64,000 bases of DNA from Dioscorea cayenensis subsp. rotundata (GCF_009730915.1 NC_052475.1:27217016-27281015); one strand, 5' to 3'. Shown: positions 12,185-43,701, counted from the first letter of the stretch. Numbers and translations are program-made. The notes: a model not told the origin generated them from the sequence alone.

Positions 12185-14444
12185 CAATGACTAATAATAG
12201 ATTAGTATGATAAATAAATCATTTACTCATATGTGGGGATAAGATGTTTAAATCCCACCCAACATATGCCTGATAAGGGTACATATGATTGGCAAAAATA
12301 TACTTTTCATGCACCATAAAAAGTCCTAGTGTAGGAACAGACTCATAACTCAATATTTCACTGAATTATGTGCACATCCCTAACTATTGCATTTGTTATA
12401 TTTGTCAAATATATATATCAATGAAGAAGTAAATATAATCCGAATAAATGTTACCATTCTTAAAACATACTCATAGTTTGTTTATTTTTTTTTCTTTAAA
12501 AAATACATGGTGTAATTGTTTAAAATGATATAGCGCAAAATAAAATAAAATAAAATCTCAAAATTGAAGGAAGTCACCCGAAAAAGGCAATTCCTAATAT
12601 TGTGTATTCATTGCGCTAATTTGACTTTAAAAATTGACCCTGCATTGAAAAAGGAAATTTAAATTTAAGTATGTACTTAATAAACAATCTTAGATATCAT
12701 TAATAAGTAGTAAAAAATTTGATAGAAATAGACAGAAAACTACATAAGAGAACGTGAAACTATCCTTCCACTTCCATTTAGCCAGCTCAATGGCATATAC
12801 AATTATTTTTTATTTTTTTTATTTTTTGAAAAGGTGGATATACTACATTCATATAAAGCACATACATTACTCATTTATGCACAATTCATATCACGAGGAA
12901 TATTGGAAAACATAATAATATATCAAACATGAAATTCACGTAAGACTTCATGGCAAGTAGCATGTGAGAATAGTCATGGGTTCCAAAGAATTAAATGATT
13001 GGCTATCACATTATGTGAGTCACACCATGCACTCTACAATGTTTTTAGAGAGATTCATCAAAACTTATCCACATTTGACTGAATTTTCACGTCAAGGTTT
13101 ACTAAAATTAAAAAAAATTAAAAAAATAATCAAAGGGTTTATAACCTAATTGTATTTTATCTTATTATAAAAAATAAAAATAAAATAATAAAAAAATATA
13201 GAGTTTAAGACTCATTGAAAACAATAGTGATAATAGATTATGGATATAAGTGCAAACTCATAGCTTTAATCCCTCGTCCCCGGTTTGAGAGTGTAAAGGT
13301 TGGACAACTAATTTTTAGTCTATGTACACGCTTCTAATATATATATAACACTTGTTGTTATTATTAAAAAAATTAAAAATAATGATATTATAGAAAATGT
13401 AAGATATGTAGTCATTTTGATCATTTTTCACTAAGGTACTTTGGTTATTTAAAAAGACATACAGGCATCCAGTCATTTTAAGATGACAAAGGTTATTTCT
13501 CTAATTTCAATATAATATCTAAAATATGTGTATGATAATAAAAGTATTTAACCAATAAAAGTTAATTCAAGTGGTAAAGGCCTTGGTTTACTTATATAAG
13601 TAGTTTTAAACTCGAATTATTATGTATATAGAAAAAACACCCGTTGGGGAAGATCTACCTCATTTTAGAACTCTAAATACTTCAACTCGAATTAGTTTAG
13701 TATTTACGGCTCTTAAAAAACTAATGGTTTAAATAAAAAAATATTTAAAAATAGTTAAGTAAAATAAAATGCATGTAATCTTTTTATTTTAAATAAATGT
13801 GGACAAGTAACTATTTTCAATCATTGTTGTGAACGGGAGTTGAACCCCTCACCTAATCATTTTATAACGTTGTTACATTCCCTGATAGGTAAAAACTAAC
13901 AATAGCAATTCTTTTAATAGGTTTCACATTCCCATGTTACATGGGAATATAAAATCAACGGGCATAAGAATTAGCAAAAATTCAACAACATTTCATGAAC
14001 CAACCTATGGTGTTACATGATAGCATCTGCGGACCATACATTACCTCACAAGAGTCTCCCTTATTGGTTCTAGTTTTCTAGTTTTCTGAAACCTAATTCA
14101 AAGTTCATGGTAGTGGTTGATTTTGCAGAATGCTGTTAGTTATACCATAGCTTCAAAGGCTATCAGCAGAAGTTCAGCTGGAAGTACAATAGTTGATCCT
14201 AGCATGCAATTTATAAGACCTAACCGTCAAAGAGTAAAAGTTTTTTCTTCATTTGGGGGAAAAAATGAATATATATATATATATATATATATATCCGAAT
14301 TAGACCTTTTATTCTAACTCATTATGTGTGGCATATAATTCATAATTATGAGATGGTGATGGTAGAAAGACAACTTGCTTACTTGAATTGGTGGAGGCCC
14401 CAATTTTGGGCTAGCATGAAGAGAAGGTAGTTGTAAAAATTTGA
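11194..14444. other. AT-rich intergenic region
   Basis: About 3.2 kb of low-complexity AT-rich DNA with an (AT)n run at about 12158-12184 and another at 14269-14294. The longest open frames (about 60 codons) show no family features. Scattered short sequences recall RNA polymerase III boxes (near 12255, 13265, 13570 and, on the minus strand, 13835-13850), suggesting decayed SINE remnants. No host gene is supported. Confidence 0.5.
13561..13665 (+). mobile_element. Possible decayed tRNA-derived SINE head
   Basis: TTCAAGTGGTAAAGGCC at 13566-13582 resembles the A box of plant tRNA-derived SINEs. A weak B-box-like stretch, TTTTAAACTCGAA, follows at about 13604-13616, at roughly normal A-to-B spacing. 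No clear 3' tail or target-site duplication was found, so the call is tentative. Confidence 0.3.
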
Positions 14445-33037
<18,593 letters not shown>

Positions 33038-33837
33038 GCAGTCCAATCTAAACATAATTCAGATAAATGAAATGCATCTCAATATAAACAAATAATTATT
33101 CAGAATAAATGTATCTCAACATACACGGGTAATTATTTAGAAGAAATGCACCTCAATATACAAAAATAATTATTCGGAAAGCAATATATCCAGTGAGCCT
33201 GGATATTCCTACACAGAGCATAACAAATTGCAGGATCAATGGGATAGTTCACTATTTTTTTTTAAAAAAAATAATATATCTACAAGAAATTACCAAGAAC
33301 TATATCGAATTGAATCAATGATTCAAAGCAAGATTTACATCTCCAAAAATATAAGCAAAAGGAAGAAAAAAAATCATTGAAAATAACATCGTCTTGAACC
33401 CATATATACTTCAAAAATATCAAATCTATGATCTAACTAGCATACCATGAGATTAAAGAAAAGCAAAACACAAAATCACCAAGAATTTCTTTTCAATTAT
33501 TAAAATTCCACAAAGAACAACAGCAACTTCAGACAATCAATGCCGATACGGAGATTTAAAACTCAACCTCAAAATGAAAAATCTCAGAAGAAAAACACCT
33601 CCCTCGTCGATGACGCTGACTGGTCAGATGATAACGGATGAATTACCGATCGAATCGAGGTCTCCGAGGAGTGAGGAACAAGGCGAATGGGATTGGTGCA
33701 ATTAGGTACCCGAGCTTGGCGATAGAGACGAAGACGAGGGCTTCGGAGGGCCGTTGAGGGTTTGAAAGCGGGGTGGAGAAGGGGAGAAGGAGTCGAGGGT
33801 TCGATGGGGCGTGGCGAGAGCCTCGCGCTCGCACCAT
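33038..33837 (-). other. 5' leader of the kinase gene with an intron; possible upstream coding exon
   Basis: An acceptor (TTTAG before 33047) precedes the ATG at 33037, so the leader is spliced. A donor CTCGG|GTACC at 33710/33709 would join an exon that runs in frame from an ATG at 33837. This would add 46 residues (MVRARGSRHAPSNP... rich in Arg, Ser and Pro, with one acidic residue in the upstream exon). Otherwise the exon is 5' UTR. Which start is used cannot be decided from the sequence. Confidence 0.45.
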
Positions 33838-34433
33838 GCACGCACTTGAAGGCTTCGGTGATGTCCAAATGAGGCACCACCTGGCATCGTACAGCGTTTG
33901 GCTATAGCTATAGAAACAGTAATTTTTTATTTATGCATTAAATTACGTTTTTAATTAAATATTTAATGCGTGTGATTCTGTGAGTAATATTCTGGGATAT
34001 TTTTTTTTTTTTTTTTGAAATAAGTGGGATATTATTCTTAATAAAATCGCCATCAATTATATTATTTGATTTATTTCTTTTCATAGGTGTGAGAATAATA
34101 ACGATTTTATATAATAAGTATATAATTAATTAAATAGTGGGTCCAATGCCTAAAAATAGATATTATATTATATATATATATATAATATTCCGCACAGATA
34201 TATATATCCAAAACAGAAAGAGGAGGGAGCTCTCAGCTCGCGAGATAGCGGCCCGGGATTCGGATTTCGGGCACGAAATTTCAAAACCAAAATCACACCA
34301 AGCCCGCCTTCAATGAAGTTAAATTACATTTGAAATCCGCGACGAAACCAAAACCCTCGCTTCCCCATCTCCCCCACTCCCCCCAAATTCCTGGTTCCCT
34401 CCCTCATCTCCCGGCCCGATCTCAGCCCCGGAG
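33838..34433. promoter_or_regulatory. Shared head-to-head promoter of the kinase and DEK genes
   Basis: About 600 bp separate the furthest kinase ATG candidate (33837, minus) from the DEK ATG (34434, plus). The middle is AT-rich with a poly(T) run at 34001-34016 and (TA)n near 34163-34206, and becomes GC-richer towards both genes. TATA-like sequence is abundant, so no single box can be named. Shared regulation is inferred from the arrangement alone. Confidence 0.5.
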
Positions 34434-37400
34434 ATGCCCGAGACCGTAGAGGAAGACGAGAAGAAGGACCTCGGCCATGGATCTTCGCCGGAGGAAGTCC
34501 AGAAGGAAGAGATCAGCTCGGTGAAGAGTCCTGTCCGAAGAGGGAGAAAGCCGAAGACAGAGACTTCCGAGACGAAGCCGAAGGAGGCGGAGGAGGAGAG
34601 CGCGGAAAAGAAGCAGAGGAGATCGGTGGGCACGCCGTCGGTGGAGAGACCTGCGAGGGAAAGGAAGGCTGTCGAGAGGTATGCTGCGTTGTCACCGAGA
34701 CGGGTCACGCCGAGCAAGATCCCGCCCATTGAACAGGTGAATGTCATGAGTTTTTGGGTTTACTGGGATTATTGTTGGTTCTGGAGGCTTTTCGTTCGAG
34801 GTGGATCAGGGTTTCGTGGCTGTTTGGTTATTGGGTTGGTTTTTTGTTTGACTTCTTCCTTTGTAGCTGTGATTTGAGCTAGGGTTTTACTGAAATTAGG
34901 GTTTTCCTGTTTGGTTACTACAGGGTCCTGGAACTAAGCTGAGGGACATCCCAAACGGTACACTCCCTGCAACTGCTATGTTACAAATTCTGTTGGTTTT
35001 CCTTCTCCTCTCTAACACTATTCTGCAATGAGTTAGTTCTGACTATTCTCAAGCTCAAAGCAACAATTGTTTTTGTCATGCTGTTGTCTTGCTATCTGGA
35101 TGCATTTTTACCCCATGATCACCAAGATGAACCAAAATACAGCAATTTTTTTTTCTCCTGTCTTTTATTTATTCCAAACATGTTCTAGCCTCATTCTAGT
35201 AGTTGGATGTTTTATTCTGCTATGCCATTCATTTGACCCCTCATCTTTAATCCCTTTTAGAACTAGATACTTTCCCATTTGTCATTTCTGTAAACAATGA
35301 TTTATAAGAATGGTTAAAGATTTAGTGAACATAAAACTCCTACAACTTTATCAGAATATTATTTTGTTCTGTTCTCTGCAATTTATTGACACATAGTCTG
35401 AACTGTAAGAATATCCTTCAGATCCTGACTCTTATGGTTTGCTGCTATAGTTACATCCCTGAAACTTGGTGTATGATTGTTGGTAGTTCAGTAGGTTCTG
35501 GTGTCTTGAATATTTACAAATTTTTGGGGGCCCAATCTAACTGTGGCACATGGTTGTGTTAATTCCTTTTTTTTTTTTTGGGATCCTCTAAGTCTAGCAA
35601 GACAAAATCAATCAAGTGTACATTTTAAAATTGCTATGCTAATTAAGTATTCTTTTTTGTTGGATGTTTCTGCTGGAGGTTGGTTTTTATGTTCTGATTT
35701 ATTTTCATACTGGCATATTTTCCAGTGTCTTTCAAATTGTCGAAAAGAAAAGTTGATGAAAATCTTCAAGCGCTGCATACCATACTCTTTGGGAGGAAAG
35801 CTAATGTAAAAGTTCTTTGCTTATTGACTGCATCTGAGCACTTAGAACTAGTTATTTGCAAGTTTATTCTGTAGCTATTCCGTTTGAGTTTCTAATGTTC
35901 ATTAATAAGTACTTATTTCAGGCACATTATTTGAAGAGGAATATTTCACAGTTTTCTGGTTTTGTTTGGACAAGTGATGAAGTAAGTTGGTTATATATTA
36001 CAATGTCTATATTTTCATCATGATGAATTTCAATTAGGAATATAGTTTTTCCTTTGTTACTAAAGTAGGAATTCATTATGTTTTCTTTATGGCGTTCAAT
36101 TTTTTTTCTCAATACCAACATGTTAAACAATCTAATGATCTATATTGGAGTTCATCTGTGAAAGATCTTCTATGACATTGTTGCTTTCATTTTTTGTCCC
36201 AACAGCTGCTTTTTTATTGTTCAATCAAAATTTACATTGCAGGAAAAACAGAAGACTAAGGTGAAGGAAAAGCTTGATAAGTGCAACAAAGATAGGTTGC
36301 TGGATTTCTGTGAGCTGCTTGATGTATGCACTGTGAAAGGCACTACAAAGAAGGTTAATTAGCAGACAGGAATGTCCTTATGCACCTCTCTTCCTTTTCA
36401 CTGACAAAAATTAATGTCTGGCAGTACTCCATTTCAGGAAGAAATCTCTGTGAAGTTGATGGAATTTTTGGAATCCCCATATGTTAGCAGGGATGTTGTA
36501 CTTGCTGAAAAAGAGGTACCATGCTTCTGTTAAAATTCAATAGCGTCTCAACTTGCTTTAGTGGCAACACCATCAACATTTGCCAAGTTACTCTGGTGAT
36601 TTTATTACAGAAAGCCAAGAAGCGCAAGAGGAGGAGAAAGGGGCCTCCAGAGACAGTGTCAGGTGAAGCATCTTCAGACGGAGATGAGAAGGTATCTGTA
36701 TCCTTGTTATTCCCGCTTATTATTTTATTTCCTGGTTGTTCAAATTTCCTTCATTTGGTATCATCATAGCTGCAGGTAGTTTTTTTTCTTAAGAGAAGTT
36801 GTGCTAGATTCCATTATTGATTGTTATCATATCAGTACATACGATTGATTAATTATTATGGTATGATTTTTATAAGAACACCTATTTATCTTTGATAATA
36901 TTTGGGAGTGCCTGGTCTAGTCTAAGTTCAGAATAATAGATGTATAAAATCTGTTGGTTATTACTGTATGCAACTATTAATTTAAATGAAGACTGGTGCT
37001 GTTCTAATGGCATGTCTCTTGATTATTGAGTGAGCTGCTGGTGTAGGTGCTTTGGTTGTGGTTCACTGTTCAGCCCAAATAATGCAGACAATAGAAATAA
37101 TTTCAACAAATTCGATTTCCCTTTATTTATTTTTTAACATAGCATCTTTCCTGTTCATATCAGACTGAAGGTAAAAAGGAGCTGACTCAATCTGCTAAAT
37201 CCGAGAAAGATGATGACAGTGTATCGTCTGAGGCAAAAGATGCACCAACTGATGAACACAATAGTGATTCTGAACACAACCAAAGAGAAGATGAAGAGGC
37301 ACAAGAGGATTCTGCGCCAAATGAAAAGAAGCGGAAAACAGGTGATAGTGTCAAGTCAAAGGACAAATCTTCACTTGGCAAAAAGGGTCATAAAAGTGAA

Positions 37401-39572
37401 AAGGGCTCTGGCAAGTCTTCCTCAAAAAATAGATCCAAAGCCTCAGATGAACAAAAGGAAAGTTCTTTAAAGGGAGCAACTCCACGGCCTCTGAAAAAAA
37501 AGAGGAAAGCTGCTCCAGATGAGGATTCCATGGAAGCACCAGCAGACAGTAATGACACTGACCCTCCAGCCTCTAAACCCAAAGTGGAAATGAAGAGTAA
37601 AGTCCGGCAGAAAAAAAATAAGAAAGGTGCAGAGCAGATGGCAGCCAATGCAAAGAAACCTGGGAGTGGATCTAATGTTTCTTCAAAAGGGAAAGGTCTG
37701 TTTCTGTTCTGTATGCTATATAATTCTAGTACCTCAATTATGTTTTATCTAATGTTCATGTGTATCACATCATGTTTGTAATGTTGCTCTTTGATCAATT
37801 TTCAACAAGGAGTTTTATTTTATTATTAGGATTTTTCCCTTCTGCTATTCTAGCTTGGCCTTATTTAAAGCATTTGCCTCAGTAACCTATGTAAGCTGTT
37901 AGTTTGGTTCTGGCATCCAAGATTTTTAATTATCCCAGTGCTAAACACTTCTTTGACCATGTTCCTTATTATTTTAAATATCTTGTGTGCTGTGTGAGTT
38001 TTGTGCATACTAAGCCTTACGTAGTTACCAAAGCATGTTAGCACATAGGGTCTGTGAGATTTGCTGTGGATCATGTAATACAGGAGATAGGGATAGCGCA
38101 AATAGTAATGCAATACAAGGAAAAAGCACAAATTTACTGTGGCAGATGAGTCCTTCTGTGTATCTGTTTAAATAGTTTACTGTTAAATATCATCCACGAC
38201 TTTGAAAGGGCACTTTTCATTTATGACACAACACAGTAGGATTGTAGTTTGACAGGATCAAAAAGTAGTCAGCAGACATAATATGCAGTTGCGACATTTT
38301 TATTTTTATTTTTAAAAATTATGTAATTATATTTGTTGACAAAAGCAGATGGAAGTCATCATGAAATCATCTTGAGATTGTCCTATGAACAAGTAGTGCT
38401 GTATGCATGTGGGCTCATTTTACTTGATGTGTGTGATCTGTGTGATTTAGAGCATATGCATTAAATTAAATGCTTTTGGTTCAGTACCTCGAAGGGAGTT
38501 TGGGAAGGGTTTGGCAAGGTGCAGATAATAATCTGTCCATGAGTATAACATTACCAATGATGTTTGAAAGGAGAAAGAAAATGTCGTGATGTAGATATAC
38601 TGGTGGCCCTAAGTTGAATGTACCTTTGTTAATTTTTGTTGTATACATTAGCTCATTCTCTTGTATTTTGAAGGATAATGAAAGAAGCTCCTTTTGATCC
38701 TTAGAAATGATGCTGATATTCATTATTGGTTGTCTAAGCAGTACCTTTGTATTTAACTTCACACATCAAATGCTGAAGTAGTATGATTTATATAAAATGC
38801 ACTTGATCTGTTACATGACTGATTATTATACAATGAAAATTGTTAGTATGGTGCTTATCATAGTTTATCTAGTTTAGAATCATGTGCTTTCTATGTAGTT
38901 AGTTTGATATTTCTTTAGCGTGTATCTAGTCTTTGTGAAATAAGAATTCACTAGTAACATGTCTCATTCTCTGCCTAAATTCATGTACAATAAATATTAG
39001 CACAGTCTGCTATATATATAGATATATATATATTTCCCTCCTGTCATTTTAGGCACATAGTTTGGCATAAGATTTATCTGTTTTTTCTTCCTGACAAATA
39101 TCTTATATCGTTCCAGTTAAAGCTAAAGCTAGCTCTGGTGAAGATGGTGGCCCCACAAAAGAAGAATTGCGGGAAGTGGTCAGTGAGATTCTGAAAGAAG
39201 TTGACTTTAGTACTGTAAGTACATTCCAACACTAAAGCTTTTTATTTTCTACTTCTCAGTGTATTGCCAATTACATAACTTCCATTCGAAACACAGGCTA
39301 CTTTGGCTGATATTCTCAGGCAATTAGGTAAGTGTATTTGCATTCAGCATTGAGTCTATTTGTTGGTTGTACCAAAGGCTATACAACTGAATTTGGTCAA
39401 CTATTGCCATTCAGGCGATCACTTTGATAAGAATCTAATGGATCGAAAAGCTGAGGTGAAAGCTATAATTGAAGAAGTAATAAGCAACATGTCTGATGAT
39501 GAAGAAGTTGATGAAGGAGATGATGAAGAGGGCCCAGAAGGTGAGGGTTCAGATGGAGAGGATGATGGCTGA
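34434..39572 (+). CDS. DEK-domain chromatin-associated protein
   Basis: Eleven GT-AG exons (34434-34736, 34924-34957, 35726-35805, 35922-35981, 36243-36353, 36438-36515, 36611-36691, 37164-37695, 39117-39214, 39297-39327, 39415-39572) give 1566 nt, 521 aa. Acidic/basic N terminus (about 1-85) leads to the SAP-box-containing core typical of DEK (VSFKLSKRKVDENLQALHTI, SGFVWTSDE, KDRLLDFCELLDV, LMEFLESPYV). Then come a nuclear-localisation-like basic cluster KAKKRKRRRKG, a long Lys/Ser/Glu-rich disordered region in exon 8, the DEK C-terminal DNA-binding helices (PTKEELREVVSEIL to AEVKAIIEEV) and an acidic tail. DEK proteins bind DNA and histones, affect supercoiling, nucleosome occupancy and transcription, and act in the nucleus; plant DEK3 binds histones and topoisomerase. 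The start is the only ATG before the conserved region. Confidence 0.93.
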
Positions 39573-40982
39573 CTCTTTAGGGTAATTTTGTAGCTTTCAT
39601 TATTCATTGTGTAGGCATGAATGACATTTACATTGTTAGGTTCTGTTGACAGATGTAACATAGACCTTGTTATCTTCAAGCTAGATGTACAATAGTTTCT
39701 TTCCATCCTTGGCTCTTCTTATTTAGGTAAAAAATCTCAGAGTTAAAATTTATTATCTGTTTCTATTTTACATTCCTATCTCTCTGTTGTGCAATGAAAC
39801 CCCAAAGTCACATTATCTTCTGAAAATTGCAGGTTCAAACAGATGTTTCTATTTTTTTTCTTTGTGATTGCCGATTCACCTTGTTTTGTTTTTTTTTTTT
39901 TAGCGATTCTTAGATCTAGAGTTGAAGTGACAACTGATTACATGTATTCTTGCGCTTGAAACATGCTTGTGCGCCAATGCAGAAGAGCCTATGTGAATGT
40001 GTGTCGGTTGAAAAATCATATTGATCTCATGTGCTTTTTTTATTCTAATTGAAATTCAATTTTTATCTTTTGTTTCTTCCCCATTCACTCTTGATTTAAA
40101 AGTGCAATTTGTTTAGAAGGTTTTTAGCAGTCCGCGAGCTTAGCAAACATGACTTCTGTGTGCATATTCACATTTTGTGGGAAGTGTTTATAGTGTGCAT
40201 ATGTTGATATGCCAAAGGTATTATTGATTCTTGTAGTAATTATTGATCCTTGAAATAGGAGGTGGTTCTCAATTTCATCTTTAAAGTAAAAGGTTTATTT
40301 GCATTTATGAAGCGGATTATTTTCATTTTTGCTGCAGTTTTTCACTTCTTGTCTTATTTTATTATATGTTGCAACTGATATGGTTATAAATTTAATTTTT
40401 AAATACGGTTAAACATCCATTGGAATGGTAGCTGCTCTTCCGTAAACTTAGGACCTATTAGGCAGAGGGGTTCTTTGCTAAATATATATTTATATATAGA
40501 TATAGCTATCTCTAATTCTCTATATCTATACCATTAAGATATATCTAATTTAATTTTGCATCCAAACATCCTTCTACCAAAAACATGTGAATATACCGGT
40601 ATCGTTTGATGCGGGTACTCTTTGGATATGTGGTTGGGTGGAAAGTATAATCATAAAACAAATTTGTTTTAAAAAGTTGGAACTAATGACGAGATATTTA
40701 AAAATCATACTCAAGTCGAAATTAAAAATAGAATAAGATAATTTAAAATAAAATGTAAGATTATAAAATAATTTCTAAACAAATTTAAAATAAAAATTAA
40801 GGTGCATTTTGAAATGAAAAAAGTAGATAATTTAAACTAAAATCATATATTAAAAATGTCATGTGCGTATATCACCGAGTCAAAGGGTATTTTTAAAGTA
40901 TGATCCTAAAACTAGTTAGTTCGAAACAAATCCGGTCTAATAATCGTTAAAATAGAAACAAATCCTTGATTCTAATAAATGA

Positions 40983-41028
<46 letters not shown>

Positions 41029-41235
41029 CAACCAAAATTAAATATCTCTCTGAATCAAATCCCAACAATTAAATATCTTTATTGTTAAGTAAATCCCAAC
41101 AATGCCCTAACCTCCTACATGCCAAAACCCTTCCACATTGTAATGTGAAAATTAATTTGACCGAATGGACAAGCAAGCGTCTCTGTTTCTAATCCAATGG
41201 CCATCATAATTCATAAGTTCACAATTAAAAGCTCT
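39573..41235. other. DEK 3' UTR and AT-rich intergenic region
   Basis: The DEK 3' UTR should cover the first few hundred bases. The rest is AT-rich, with a pure (AT)n run at about 40986-41028 and a diffuse TATA-rich patch near 40480-40560. No gene was seen. Confidence 0.5.
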
Positions 41236-41274
41236 CACGTGACCATCAACCGCGGACGACATGACCCGCACGTG
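41236..41274 (+). promoter_or_regulatory. Pair of G-boxes upstream of the TPD1-like gene
   Basis: Two CACGTG palindromes lie at 41236-41241 and 41269-41274, the second as CACGTGTC (ABRE-like). They lie 33 bp apart, about 370-400 bp upstream of the TATA box at 41641. These are candidate bZIP/bHLH sites; function is inferred. Confidence 0.45.
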
Positions 41275-41640
41275 TCATCCCCAACCCATTAAACCATTAT
41301 GCATGTCCCTGCCATTCTGTACGGACAGCGACCTTTGTCGACTATCGAGAAATACAACCCACGATTTAACGACCACTCGTAAAGTCCCATCCCTACCCTT
41401 TGCCGCCTTTATTGAAGGGTACCATTGTAATTTCCTCACTAAGAGACAAAACTTACACCCATCCGGTTTGTTAAGATTTCCTTCATTTTTTATTTTTTAT
41501 TTACTTCTTTTAATTTTATTTTTTTTATGTAATATCTTTTTAAATAAATTTTCGTATCTAGATTTTTAATTAATTAAAAAATGAGGGCATAATGGTAATT
41601 TGACTCAGTCCAGAGAGGGAGCAAGCAAACTCTGCTCTGT

Positions 41641-41648
41641 TATATAAG
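41641..41648 (+). promoter_or_regulatory. TATA box of the TPD1-like gene
   Basis: TATATAAG, followed by a purine-rich start region (GAGGAGGAGA near 41712). The leader to the ATG at 42362 would be about 690 nt and probably contains an intron, since a good acceptor (TTTTCATCTGCAG) ends at about 42275. Confidence 0.5.
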
Positions 41649-42361
41649 CTGTGAAATTTTCGAAATGATCTTGGATTTTTTTTTTTCCATAAAAAAAAAA
41701 GAAGATAAAAAGAGGAGGAGACGCAGAGAAGAAGACGAAGAGGAGATCGCGAGAACTAGTCCAGGAATTGTAATTCTTGTGCGCGATTCAAAGGTGCGAT
41801 ATCGAAACCCTGGTTTTTAGATCCTGTTCTTCATTTTCCTTGTTCTCTTCGCTCCTATTTCCATGCTCATTCGAGCTCCCAGGAGGGTCTCTTTGCCTTG
41901 TTAGGGTTTCCGGTAATGGAAACCTAGTTTGGCTATGCATGAGGAATGAGGATGGATGTTCGGGGGCCCCGGGACAGCGCTTTGCTTGCATGTGTACTTC
42001 TGGGTGTTAGGGTTGGTGGCGCGTGTCCCGATGGGGCTTTCAAGGCTGTGGAAATGGGTTGAAAGCCATTTAGAGATGGTGTTCTCCATCCTCTGGCGGG
42101 GGTCAGATCGTGTCGATCTCGCTGCCTTTCGTGTGGTCTTGGCTCAATCTTCGAGGCCTTGAGGCTCCAAGTCAAATCCTCTTTGTAGCTCTTTTCCAAC
42201 TAACCTCCTTTTCCTCCATTTCTATAAACTTTGTCTCTGTTTCTAATGCTCTTCGTCTTCGCTTTTCATCTGCAGTGCTGTTCTCATTCCGAACATTCCT
42301 CTTCACTTCCTTGGAGTTCCAAGTCTCTCTCTCTCTCTCTCTCTCTGTTTTCCCTTTTCCA

Positions 42362-43442
42362 ATGACCAGTTCGATCTCCGGGCGGCGATGTCCTCAGGCG
42401 GCGGCGTTCGCGGTGCCGCTCTTGGTTCTTCTCGCTTTTTTCAGCAGTACGTGATACGAAAACAACCAAACTTTCTCTCTCTCTCTCTCTCTGTTCCTTT
42501 TTTTCCCTTTTATTTTTTTATTAATTTGTTTTTTTTTATAATTATTGAGAACTTATCTTTTATTGGACACAAGGTCCCATTCTTTTCTTTTCTTCAAATA
42601 AATAAAAAAAATAAACCACGATAATGTTTTTTTGTCTGTATTTATTATTATTATATATAATTCTATATAAATTCTATTATATTTTTTTTCTCAGGTTGTT
42701 ATTTGGTGCGATCGGAGGGCCGGATGAATCCTCAGCCGACCAAATCCAACGGTATCCATTCCACGGTTCATCGGAAGCTTCTACAGCAAGGTACTACTTG
42801 TCGTCTCTTGTTCCCGTCTCTCTGATCGCACGGTTTATCATCAGCCAAGATCAATTCCCAGCCGTCAGATCCCGCACTCATCGTGTGGGCTCCACTCTGG
42901 GAGATCCCCCACGTCCCTCTGCTCCGGAATGGAATGAGAGACGGAATCATCCCTCCTTTTTGTTTCTATTCTCATTGTGGTCACCCCCCGGTTACAATAA
43001 CCGTTGCTCTATGTTCAATTTTTAGTATTTTTAGTATTTTTATTTTTTTTGTTTAATTTTTTTTTTTTTTTTTTTTTTTGGGAAATGGAACGCAGGGGCG
43101 GCGAAGACGGATAGGATTGGAGAAGGGTGCAGCAGGGACGACATCGTGTTGATCCAGGGAGCGACGCCGCCGCTGCCGAGTGGCATACCGACGTATACTG
43201 TTGAAGTGCTTAACACCTGCGTTGGAGACGATCCGAGCTGCGCTATCTCTGGCATTCACATTAGCTGCGGTTGGTTCAGCTCTGCTCGGCTTATCAATCC
43301 CAGCGTCTTCCGCCGTCTCAGTTTCAATGACTGCCTTGTCAATGATGGCCGCCCTCTCCTCCCAGGTTCCTCACTTTCCTTCCAGTATGCTAACTCTTTC
43401 CCTTACCATCTTTCCGTCTCCTCTGCTTCCTGCCCTCCTTGA
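42362..43442 (+). CDS. TPD1-like secreted cysteine-rich protein
   Basis: Three exons (42362-42446, 42695-42790, 43096-43442) give 528 nt, 175 aa. A hydrophobic signal peptide (AFAVPLLVLLAFFS) is followed by a basic variable stretch with HRKLL, then the conserved domain with family blocks CSRDDIVL, GIPTYTVEVLNTC, ISCGWFSSARLINP, FNDCLVNDGRPL and FQYANSFPYHLSVSSASC. Length and layout match Arabidopsis TPD1 (176 aa) and rice TDL1A/MIL2. In those species the peptide is a ligand of the EMS1/EXS (MSP1) receptor kinase and specifies the tapetum in anthers; paralogues have other roles. The ATG at 42362 was chosen for the signal peptide; the frame stays open upstream to an ATG at 42110, but that segment looks like leader. 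The (CT)n tract sits just before the ATG. Confidence 0.93.
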
Positions 43443-43666
43443 TAATAATCATCATCATCATCATTCTCTCTTGTTTTTTGGTTGTCCATATAGCTGCATC
43501 TAGGTATATATATACAACTGTATAGGCTCTTGTTAGAAGGGCTATGCATTTTGGTTCGAAAATATAACACGATTTTGTTGAATTTTTGTCTTTTTTTTTT
43601 CTTTATTGTTCTGTGACTAAAGGTGGCCAATATCTATTTCTCTCACAAAATAAAAATAAATAAATA

Positions 43667-43701
<35 letters not shown>

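Noticed and set aside
13835-13850. B-box-like GGTTCAACTCC on the minus strand as a tRNA gene
   Set aside because: No acceptor stem, D arm or A box at the right distance; at most a decayed SINE or tRNA relic.
33584-33880. 98-codon frame with a start at 33880 as first kinase exon
   Set aside because: Joined through the only good donor it falls out of frame with the kinase. The frame from 33837 is the one that fits.
42624-43025. 133-codon frame over the second TPD1-like exon
   Set aside because: It is in a different frame from the exon that keeps the signal peptide and conserved domain joined.
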